From contig JALEFZ010000008.1 of the NCBI GenBank assembly GCA_022760475.1, positions 1-64,000 of the forward strand: DNA of 64,000 nucleotides, read 5' to 3'. Numbering within the stretch: the first letter of the stretch is position 1; each line of letters starts with the position of its first letter. The notes under the pieces are model-generated. The model did no database searches. It was not told the origin of the DNA and saw nothing but the letters and a program-made list of their open reading frames with translations. The DNA comes from Bacteroidia bacterium (GTDB taxonomy: Bacteria > Bacteroidota > Bacteroidia > J057). Both the position numbers and the translations under genes were made by a program. Below are positions 46,220 through 53,435 of this stretch, piece by piece.

Positions 46220-48250
46220 TCAATTTTGTTCTAATGGAATCCAGAGTTTTACCCTGGTTCCTGCCGGTTCCCCATAGGTATCATACAAGTCTTCAATTTC
46301 TATCCTTCCTTTTTGGAAAGCTCCCTTATGGCTAAGCCTTTGGGCAAGGATATCAGTGCTATGGGACCTTTCTTCTTCCCTGGCAACTTTCCCCTTCAAT
46401 TCTGCTGCTTTTTTTCTTCCAATGCCATTGTCAATCACTTCACAAATGATAAATGCAGTGCTTTGTGCTTCCTTAAAATTGATTTTTAGCCATCCTTCTT
46501 GTTTATAGCCATTGATTCGATGTTGGAGGCCATGCCAGATGGCATTTTCAACGACTGGTTGTACCAGCATAGGAGGTATTTTCAGGGATCGCACAGGAAG
46601 GTTGGCATCCACTTCCAACTCGTATTCAAATTTTTCATTTAACCTCAGCCGTTCCAACTCCACATAGTTTTTCAGAATACCCAATTCTTGTTGAAGGCTG
46701 ATTTGGCTTTTGTCAGAGTTCCGAAGAATAGCGTCTGCCAATCTTGAAAATTTGACCAGGTACTCAGAAGCTTTTTCCTTTCCATCGGGCAAATCATCAT
46801 CATTGATCAGAGAATCGATTGAATTCAGGGTATTGCCAATGAAATGCGGATTCATCTTGGCTTGTGCCAATTGGAGGCTGAGCTGAAGCTCTTTCTGAAG
46901 GTTTCTCAATTGGTTTTGCTGGAAGATCAGGAAGAAAGCCAATACAAGTAGGAGCCCGATTCCGATAGAAATAAGGATCATGTTTCTTCTCTGTCTGCGG
47001 GCCTTTATGCGTTCTTCTGCAAGGTCATATTCTTTTAATTGATGATAAATTTGAGCTTCTATTCGAGCTACATTTTGACTGAAATCATCCAGGGAAGCAC
47101 TAGAAATACGTTTAAAAATGGAGTCATTGCGATCGGGATTAATGGTGTGATAGGCTTCCCAATAAGCAAGGGTTTGCTTATGCCTGGACAGATCAGCTTT
47201 TTCCATGGAGTTAATAGCTGCTTGCTCAAAATATTTTTCTGCCGAATCGGCATCAGAAGCGAATTGCCTATCCGAAATCATATACCTCTGGTGGTAGAGA
47301 TAGCCCATTTCTGCATAGACATCATGAAGGATGTAAGGGAAGGCACCCTGGAGGTTTTGCTGATATTTCAGCAAGGAGGAATCAAAATAAGCTGGAATCC
47401 CTTCTATCATGTACATGGCCAGGTATAAATCTCCTTCGAGGTTTATCGCATGACCTACAGCCTCCCGATCCGAATTCTCCCGGAATAAGTTTGCTGCTTT
47501 GCTGAATGCTTGTAGTCCCCTTTTCACTTTTTGACTATCCAGTGGACCGGTATTTCCGAAGTAATCATTCAGAATCATCTCTCGCTCAAAGTTTCCAGCA
47601 ACCCTAAGGTTTATAGCTGCATCTTCTTTTCTCCCAATTGCCAGAAAGTTTTCTGCACCTTTATAGATGATCTCAAGGCTTTTACTTACTGAATCATTTT
47701 CATAAAGGTTTGAAAATGCATGGTAGGAGGCTACCAGTCTATTAAGCCTTTCCTCTAACTCAATATTTTCTTCTTTTTTCTTGACCAGGTCAATGGCTTT
47801 TTTCAGGTCATTTAAATCCTCAATTAGAGCATTTTCAAAATCTATTTCCTTGAGTAAAAGGAGAGACTTTGCCTGCCAATAGGGCTGCTTTAAGCTAGAA
47901 AAGATCTCAACAGCTTCTTTGCCTAAGGCTTTTGCCCGCTCTGCATAAAAGCCAGAGAATTGGCGGGCTTCATTTTCAAACTTTGCCATATAATAAAAGG
48001 CAGTAGCTGTTTCTTTTTCCCGACCCAACTTGACCGCAGCACTCCTTAATTCTTTCCCCAATTCGTAGCATTTTTCTGAGTTATGGCAGGCTTCCAATTG
48101 GGTAATCATCTGTTCCAATTCCCTTACCGAATTTTGATATTGCAAACTCGCAATCCCCGCTATCAGTAGGCCAATGAGGAAAAGCAAGCCCACCCCCCGA
48201 ATCAAAGAGGGTGGGAATAATTGTTTTAGCTTCGAAAGGGTAGCATTCAT
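46220..48250 (-). CDS. LytS/YehU-type sensor histidine kinase with large extracytoplasmic sensor
   Basis: A 676-residue kinase. One membrane helix lies near residues 20-40, then about 380 residues of helical repeats (many E-K-A-rich helices, TPR-like: SKAANLFRENSDREAVGHAI, EKYFEQAAINSMEKADLSRH) that should be outside the cytoplasm, then a second helix around 425-445 and a coiled coil. The PF06580 phospho-acceptor region is MNPHFIGNTLNSIDSLI (NPHF box), and the ATP-binding N box VQPVVENAIWHGLQHRI with DNGIGRKKA follows. The ATG at 48250 is chosen; a TTG at 48265 is also in frame. Partner of the adjacent LytTR regulator. The sensor faces the same compartment as the exported TPR proteins at 53-63 kb. 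Confidence 0.9.
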   Translation of the reverse strand: MNATLSKLKQLFPPSLIRGVGLLFLIGLLIAGIASLQYQNSVRELEQMITQLEACHNSEKCYELGKELRSAAVKLGREKETATAFYYMAKFENEARQFSGFYAERAKALGKEAVEIFSSLKQPYWQAKSLLLLKEIDFENALIEDLNDLKKAIDLVKKKEENIELEERLNRLVASYHAFSNLYENDSVSKSLEIIYKGAENFLAIGRKEDAAINLRVAGNFEREMILNDYFGNTGPLDSQKVKRGLQAFSKAANLFRENSDREAVGHAINLEGDLYLAMYMIEGIPAYFDSSLLKYQQNLQGAFPYILHDVYAEMGYLYHQRYMISDRQFASDADSAEKYFEQAAINSMEKADLSRHKQTLAYWEAYHTINPDRNDSIFKRISSASLDDFSQNVARIEAQIYHQLKEYDLAEERIKARRQRRNMILISIGIGLLLVLAFFLIFQQNQLRNLQKELQLSLQLAQAKMNPHFIGNTLNSIDSLINDDDLPDGKEKASEYLVKFSRLADAILRNSDKSQISLQQELGILKNYVELERLRLNEKFEYELEVDANLPVRSLKIPPMLVQPVVENAIWHGLQHRINGYKQEGWLKINFKEAQSTAFIICEVIDNGIGRKKAAELKGKVAREEERSHSTDILAQRLSHKGAFQKGRIEIEDLYDTYGEPAGTRVKLWIPLEQN

Positions 48251-48265
48251 GGCAGCACTGATCAA

Positions 48266-48763
48266 TTAGGATTCCGGTAAGATGCTTTGGGTATAGGCTC
48301 TTAAAGATTCTAGCGCTTTTTGGGTCGATTCATCCAACTCCATTTCTGAATATTTCTGAATAAACTTTTCGTACTGCCCTTTTAAGTCCAATTGCTTGAT
48401 TGCTGCCAGGCTATTTATAAGATGCTCCAGGATCAAATCCATTTCGCCATCACCTGTTGTATGATCACCTTCGTACAGCCTGGCTAATAGAAGCGGATCA
48501 AAATCAGGTCTACTTAATTTAACAGGAGTTCCTGGACGGACGTTTTTTGACCTGTCTACCAGTATCATGATTTCGTCTTCGAGGTCTTGGTCAAGAGAAG
48601 AATTGCTCAGGCTGTTTTCCAAAGCAACCGCAGCTTCAACAATATCATTTTGTAAGTCTTCAGCGCCATCATTAAAATCAATGATTTTCTGAATCAGGTC
48701 AGATAATTCTGTGTCTACAGCCTCATCACCGGTAGGCATGAGACTGGAAAAGTAATTGCTCAT
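48266..48763 (-). CDS. 165-residue acidic helical protein, unknown
   Basis: A small, strongly acidic protein, apparently all-helical and without signal, cysteine or membrane helix. No family is recognised. It is the first gene of the kinase-regulator-caspase operon; the kinase begins 15 bases (ATG) after its stop. Position suggests a cytosolic partner or inhibitor of the kinase or caspase, but that is guesswork. Confidence 0.7.
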   Translation of the reverse strand: MSNYFSSLMPTGDEAVDTELSDLIQKIIDFNDGAEDLQNDIVEAAVALENSLSNSSLDQDLEDEIMILVDRSKNVRPGTPVKLSRPDFDPLLLARLYEGDHTTGDGEMDLILEHLINSLAAIKQLDLKGQYEKFIQKYSEMELDESTQKALESLRAYTQSILPES

Positions 48764-49089
48764 AAGTTGTGTTTAATGCATTTTGATAATTGACATAAAT
48801 AAATTGCTTGATTTTTTTGAAATTTTCTAATTTTCTGACATTATCCCTATTTCTTAATATAATTTCTGGGGTAAAATTATCAGGAGGTGGACTAGAAAAA
48901 CAGATACGTAAAGTGAATAGGTGTTTTGATCAAGAAAAGCCACCAATCTGGCTAGTGGAGGTAAAGGAAGGTTTCAACAAAAAAGCTGGCAACTAATAAT
49001 TTTTAAGAAATATTTGAAAAAGCGGAATTTTATTCTTCTTTTCATATTGGAAAAAAATAAAATTGTTAGCCATTTATAATTATTAGTCA
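48764..49089. promoter_or_regulatory. Shared divergent control region, caspase operon / gasdermin
   Basis: A 326-base, very AT-rich region between the divergent caspase-kinase operon and the gasdermin gene. It must contain both promoters and is the natural place for binding by the LytTR regulator. A 62-codon frame at 48808-48996 has no recognisable product and is not called. No clear TTTG/TAnnTTTG pair or paired LytTR-type repeat could be picked out by eye. Confidence 0.5.
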
Positions 49090-49950
49090 ATGAAAAGGAG
49101 GCTTCGACTTTGCAGCAAAGAAGATGGATTGGTGAAGTTGGTCAAAGAAGAATTGCATGCAGTATTGATTCGTGTACCTCAGGAGATATACAAACCCCTG
49201 GCAGTTTTGGTCATGGATCCAGATGGCAACATCATACCTCCGATTCGTGGAAACTTTGCCAATTACCTGACCGCTAAAGATGATTTTGAACTACGGTCGG
49301 AAGACCTGACCCCTACTCGGGTTGCCAACATTTCAGGCAAAGAAACCATAGCTTTTGATACAGATCTGGGCTTAAAGATCCTCGATGGGTACCTCAAAGG
49401 ATTTTTAGGTGGCTTGGGGGTAAGTGTCCCTTCATTTACCTTCGAAATAAATTCTTCCAAAACCATGTCATATACCTTCGAAGAGGTATACCGCATCGCC
49501 CTGGATCATGGCATGTTGGGCGATCACCTGATGATTCACCAACTGAATGTTGACAGCCCGGCAGTGAGCCAATTCCTGGGCGAAAACGCCAATCAAATGT
49601 TGTTGATTGATCAGACATTTGTTAGCAAGGAGTTCAATATTACCTTTCAGACAGAGAAACAAGGTAAACTTGAACTCGAACTGGATGCCTTGGTTGATGC
49701 TGTGGGTTCAATCAGCGAACATTTAGAAGTCAGCAGAAAAAGCAGCAGTACCGTTTCATTCAAAGGGGATAATCCACTACCATTTGCCTTTTCCTGTATC
49801 AAATTGGTAATCGACGATAAGGGAAATGTCAAGGACATACCTCAGGTACCCTTGGACATGCTACATGCCAATCGAAAGGATGAAGCAGGAGAGGTCGAGT
49901 TCCAGCACTTTTTAGAAGATGAAGGTGATATGCTTGATCTGAGTATTTAA
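49090..49950 (+). CDS. Bacterial gasdermin-family pore-forming protein
   Basis: A 286-residue protein that matches bacterial gasdermins in length and order of motifs. The N-terminus has Cys8 in RLCSKEDGLVKLVKEEL, the position of the lipidated cysteine of that family. The central NISGKETIAFDTDLGLKI, then GGLGVSVPSFTFEINSS and MSYTFEEVYRIALD follow the family's glycine-rich hairpin region, and SSTVSFKGDNPLPFAFSCIK followed by LVIDDKGNVKDI its last strands. Known members are held inactive by a short C-terminal peptide that a caspase-like protease removes, after which about 50 subunits form large membrane pores and kill the cell. Here the final 25 residues after HAN are acidic, and R262-K263 would be a natural cleavage point. 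No signal peptide. Divergent from the caspase operon; followed 21 bases later by a membrane-protein gene. Confidence 0.85.
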   Translation: MKRRLRLCSKEDGLVKLVKEELHAVLIRVPQEIYKPLAVLVMDPDGNIIPPIRGNFANYLTAKDDFELRSEDLTPTRVANISGKETIAFDTDLGLKILDGYLKGFLGGLGVSVPSFTFEINSSKTMSYTFEEVYRIALDHGMLGDHLMIHQLNVDSPAVSQFLGENANQMLLIDQTFVSKEFNITFQTEKQGKLELELDALVDAVGSISEHLEVSRKSSSTVSFKGDNPLPFAFSCIKLVIDDKGNVKDIPQVPLDMLHANRKDEAGEVEFQHFLEDEGDMLDLSI

Positions 49951-49971
49951 GCTACCGATTAACCTATCCTT

Positions 49972-50388
49972 ATGAGGCATACCGTATCTATTAAAAGCAA
50001 TCCAGACCTGGAAGAAGTTAAGAAGTTGCTTGAGGAGGCCCTTCCTGAGTCCAATCCCCAGATAGGACAAGCCCGTTTTCCTTTGGGTCGCAGGCATATT
50101 TTTGCTAAATGGGAAGGAAAACTGATCTATATCTACAAAAAGGGAAAAGGATTGTTGGTTAAGGTTCCCGAACGAAGAACATATCAAAGTTATTTGGGAA
50201 CACTGATTGGCTTGATCTTGTGGATTTTTTATATAAAAAATAATGTTTTTTGGTTTCGGATAACATTTTTCTGTCTTGTAGTCGTAATTGTTGGGGGGAT
50301 ATTTGGCCTGGTTTTTAGGCAAAACAAGCCAGGACCAAATTTCGCAATGATAGTTGCCAATTACTTAAAAGACCACTTGGAGAAGTAG
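49972..50388 (+). CDS. Two-helix membrane protein downstream of gasdermin
   Basis: A 138-residue protein with an N-terminal soluble part (about 70 residues, LEEVKKLLEEALPESNP and ARFPLGRRHIFAKWEGK) and two membrane helices near residues 74-91 and 94-115. No family is recognised. It starts 21 bases after the gasdermin stop, so it is probably co-transcribed. It may control or be the partner of gasdermin at the membrane, for which no direct evidence exists. Confidence 0.75.
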   Translation: MRHTVSIKSNPDLEEVKKLLEEALPESNPQIGQARFPLGRRHIFAKWEGKLIYIYKKGKGLLVKVPERRTYQSYLGTLIGLILWIFYIKNNVFWFRITFFCLVVVIVGGIFGLVFRQNKPGPNFAMIVANYLKDHLEK

Positions 50389-50617
50389 AGACTTTACTAA
50401 CTCAAAAGCACCCTTTACTTCCATAATCCTATCTTCACTCCTTTTTGGGGCTTATTTACTTCCTCGATCACTTAGCTTTACTAAGTCATATCCAGTTTTC
50501 ACTTTGCCATAGTGGGACTTTACTTGATGGGCCAAATCCTGCTTTGATAGCTGCCGTATCTGTTTGTGTATCAGTTAGTAAAGACTGATAATTTAAAAAA
50601 CACACAGATCGACCGCT

Positions 50618-51166
50618 ATGAATTTTATGTCCAAATTTCAAATTCAACATCTCGAACGCTACTATCCAGGGCAGGTGTATATGAAGGGAGACCGCTTGGT
50701 ATTTCCTTCCTACCTCAACCGGAATAAGGGCTTCGAGCGCAACCGCCTCATCATAATTCTGGTTTTGCTCGGACTTTTTTTGGGAGGGCTTGTTTGGTGG
50801 AATGACTTTCCAGAAGAACTTGCCAGGATACACTTGTATTTTTACCTGATTGTATCCATACCCATGTTGGTCAAAGGTTTTGGTCGCTCCTACGAAATTG
50901 ACCTGCTCCATTCAAATTTTGAGGTGAAATACTTCGGTAGAACCCTCAAAAAGATTCCCATGAGAAGGTTTCTAAGGGTTGAATGCATAGACATCCATTC
51001 GCAGGAAGAATACATGCATACCCGAGTTGAAATTGTATTTACCAGAGGCCTTTCCAGACGGATCGGAAAATTCGGGGATCGCGCCTCAGCAAGTTTTTTA
51101 GCAAAATCTGTGGAATCAGTGGCTGAGGAAGCCAATAATCCCTTAAAGCCCGAATTTTTTAATTAA
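50618..51166 (+). CDS. Two-helix membrane protein with PH-like domain
   Basis: A 182-residue protein with two close membrane helices (about residues 42-60 and 70-86) after a basic segment, followed by a cytoplasmic beta-rich domain: YEIDLLHSNFEVKYFGRTLK, IPMRRFLRVECIDIH, RVEIVFTRGLSRRIG. This order of helices plus strands resembles bacterial PH (bPH) membrane proteins. The next gene has the same layout with the equivalents DIENGEYCILLFGRMFRR, IPLENVSKIHQT and VDLIGKWGKRREMI, so the two are distant paralogues. Preceded by a 229-base gap. Function unknown. Confidence 0.75.
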   Translation: MNFMSKFQIQHLERYYPGQVYMKGDRLVFPSYLNRNKGFERNRLIIILVLLGLFLGGLVWWNDFPEELARIHLYFYLIVSIPMLVKGFGRSYEIDLLHSNFEVKYFGRTLKKIPMRRFLRVECIDIHSQEEYMHTRVEIVFTRGLSRRIGKFGDRASASFLAKSVESVAEEANNPLKPEFFN

Positions 51167-51207
51167 CGAAGTCAAATTTTTCAAAAACACACCCAAAACC
51201 CAATATC

Positions 51208-51744
51208 ATGTACATTAAACTAATGAACGACCTACTTGAATTAGCCAAGCACTATCCGGATTACTTTTCAGTTGAAGGTTTAAAAATCCATTTCCATGGA
51301 AACCTCCATCGCAGCAAAAGAGTAGGCCTTATTGTTCTATCAGTATTCGCAGCCATTAGCCTTTCACTCTTTGTATTCATGTCAATTGCTTTATTTGAAG
51401 AAGGGGGACTACAGACTTCATTATTAATCCTTGCGGTAGGTTTGATGGTCAATGGCTTTCTATTTATCCCCATCATTGGCAAATCTGGTATCCTTGATAT
51501 TGAAAATGGAGAGTACTGCATTCTACTATTTGGACGTATGTTCAGGAGAATTCCCTTGGAGAATGTGAGTAAAATCCATCAAACCACCCAATATTACAAT
51601 GGGATTTATCAGGGGGTAAGCGTGGATCTAATTGGAAAATGGGGAAAAAGAAGGGAAATGATTCGCTTCAAAGACCAGAAAATCGCCAGAGAGATTGCCA
51701 CTGTGGCTGCTTTTGCCATGCAAAAGGCCAAAGGACTGGTATAA
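51208..51744 (+). CDS. Two-helix membrane protein with PH-like domain, paralogue
   Basis: A 178-residue protein with membrane helices near residues 41-60 and 68-90, then the same PH-like cytoplasmic pattern as the previous gene (GEYCILLFGRMFRRIPLENV, then GVSVDLIGKWGKRREMI). The shared pattern FGRxxRRIP is the best evidence that the two are related. The 41-base gap suggests co-transcription with the preceding gene. Unknown function, probably a structural or regulatory part of the gasdermin locus. Confidence 0.75.
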   Translation: MYIKLMNDLLELAKHYPDYFSVEGLKIHFHGNLHRSKRVGLIVLSVFAAISLSLFVFMSIALFEEGGLQTSLLILAVGLMVNGFLFIPIIGKSGILDIENGEYCILLFGRMFRRIPLENVSKIHQTTQYYNGIYQGVSVDLIGKWGKRREMIRFKDQKIAREIATVAAFAMQKAKGLV

Positions 51745-52075
51745 GAGTGAATTCATGAAATTTTGTAACAAGAAGTAATTTGATTTCCCAATTTTGGGAC
51801 AAATGATGGAGGTATGGGAAGGAGCCTTCTCATACCTCACTTGCTAGAATGCTTCGTTAACTCATTAAAAAGGTGGCTTTACTCACTATTGATGTTATTT
51901 CATATCAATTAAGGTAATTTTTACCATCTCCAAGGAGTTTGTTTTTTTGCTGAATTTCGTTTTATCCTGATGGATAAAAATTTATAATCAAAAGTATTCT
52001 TTTTTTCAGAGAAGATTTTTTTTTCTACATTTAGCTATATTTCGATTAGTCGTAAAACTCAATTAGTCAAAAATA
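51745..52075. other. Intergenic region with a long hairpin
   Basis: About 330 bases between the small membrane proteins and the CHAT protease gene. At 51809-51838 GAGGTATGGGAAGG and CCTTCTCATACCTC form a 13-14 bp stem with one G-U pair and a very small loop. It has no following T-tract, so it is a weak terminator at best but may be an RNA structure or protein-binding palindrome. AT-rich DNA (with T8-T9 runs) precedes the CHAT gene. Confidence 0.55.
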
Positions 52076-53413
52076 ATGTCTCCAATTATTTATTTGGCAT
52101 TTGCAAATAGTTCTGATAATCCGCTCTATCAATTATCCGCGGAGGAGCGCTCAATCAGAGAAATTCTCAGGGAGAGGTATGTAAATAAGGGGCATTTCCT
52201 GGTCGAGTCTAATTCTTACTCCAAACTTGATGATTTAAGGAAGGACCTCACCCAGTTTAAGGATCAGATTTTCCTGTTTCATTACAGTGGTCATGCAAGT
52301 GGCAAGAGTGTTCTGCTTCCCAGTGGAAGGGCAGCAGCAAGTGGCCTTGGGAAAATGCTGGGAGAACTCCCCAATTTGAAATTGGTTATCTTAAATGGCT
52401 GTGAGACGCAGGCCCAGGTTGATCAATTATTAGCCCTAGGTGTACCCGCTGTCATTGCTACTCATACCAAGATCGAAGATCGGTTGGCAAGGAAATTTTC
52501 CGAGCAATTCTATGAATCATTGGTTCAAGGCTATAGCATTGAAGAGGCATATACCCAATGGGTAAATTATCTGGAAACCCTGGGTGAGGATGCCAAGGCT
52601 ATTGTAAATCCCAGGGACCTGGAGGAGGATGACGACTACATTGAACAACTCAACCAATGGGGACTTTTTTATAAAAAAGGTGGTGCAGAGTCCTTACAGG
52701 CCACCTTGCCTAAGGTCTCTCCAAATGAAAAGAACAGGAAAAGGATTTATCTCCTTTTAGCGGGGGTACTGCTTGCTTTGGCTTCGCTTGGAGGGCTATC
52801 CATTTACAATTCTGTTCAGCCTTTTGACTTTGTTTTTGAAGTGGTAGATAGAGATGGGCAAGCCAGCCGGGCTTTGACAGGTGAACTTGACAAGCTAAAC
52901 ATGGAAGCGGGTGATTCCCTCATGATGATTGAAAAGGAAACCCCTGAGTTTAGTTTGACGCAGACTGATCCCCCCATCATGGGTAGGATCAATGTGGAAG
53001 GGAATATATATTTTGAGGATTTACCTCATTCCCTAAGAAATAATGCCTTGGGGTATTCCTTGAAATCCAAATACTATCAGGTGGCTGGTCGACCGGAAAG
53101 CATTAAAATGAAGGGAAATCGGGGAAAATTGACCATTGAGAGAACAGAAGTGCTGTGTTGTATAAAAGGGAGGGTACGGATATGGCCTGATTTGATTCCG
53201 CTTGAAGGTGCCACGGTTGTGTTTCAGGATACGGCAGTGAAGACAAATGCAGCAGGTTACTTTGAATTTCGGATACCTGAGCATGCGCAAAAGCGTATTC
53301 AAAAAGTCAGCATTTCTCATCCTGATATGAAAAGTACCCGTCATGAGAGCATTCAACCTGAATTGATATTCCAGGATAAAAGTCCTTGGGACATAAATGT
53401 AGACCCCAAATAA
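52076..53413 (+). CDS. Membrane-anchored CHAT protease with extracytoplasmic domain
   Basis: A 445-residue protein. Residues 1-200 are a CHAT (caspase-related) protease domain without signal peptide: catalytic His73 in LFHYSGHASGK and catalytic Cys109 in VILNGCETQAQ, with the helix GVPAVIATHTKIEDRLARKF typical of CHAT. One membrane helix spans about 224-244; basic residues RKR stand before it, so the protease faces the cytoplasm. The 200 residues outside end in a CarboxypepD-like domain (ICCIKG-type start at 361, LEGATVVFQDTAVKTNAAGY). Four following genes carry the same kind of domain in exported form. Its stop lies 22 bases before the first of them. I infer a signal-transducing protease that could cut the gasdermin in response to periplasmic events. 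Confidence 0.85.
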   Translation: MSPIIYLAFANSSDNPLYQLSAEERSIREILRERYVNKGHFLVESNSYSKLDDLRKDLTQFKDQIFLFHYSGHASGKSVLLPSGRAAASGLGKMLGELPNLKLVILNGCETQAQVDQLLALGVPAVIATHTKIEDRLARKFSEQFYESLVQGYSIEEAYTQWVNYLETLGEDAKAIVNPRDLEEDDDYIEQLNQWGLFYKKGGAESLQATLPKVSPNEKNRKRIYLLLAGVLLALASLGGLSIYNSVQPFDFVFEVVDRDGQASRALTGELDKLNMEAGDSLMMIEKETPEFSLTQTDPPIMGRINVEGNIYFEDLPHSLRNNALGYSLKSKYYQVAGRPESIKMKGNRGKLTIERTEVLCCIKGRVRIWPDLIPLEGATVVFQDTAVKTNAAGYFEFRIPEHAQKRIQKVSISHPDMKSTRHESIQPELIFQDKSPWDINVDPK

Positions 53414-53435
53414 ACCCACAAAACTCATTTCCCTC

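Noticed and set aside
48808-48996. 62-codon frame in the divergent control region
   Set aside because: Low-complexity AT-rich sequence without recognisable product; it would fill the only place for two promoters.
49090-49101. AAGGAGG just inside the gasdermin start as evidence for a later start codon
   Set aside because: The nearest downstream TTG is out of frame and the in-frame alternatives would remove the conserved N-terminal cysteine.
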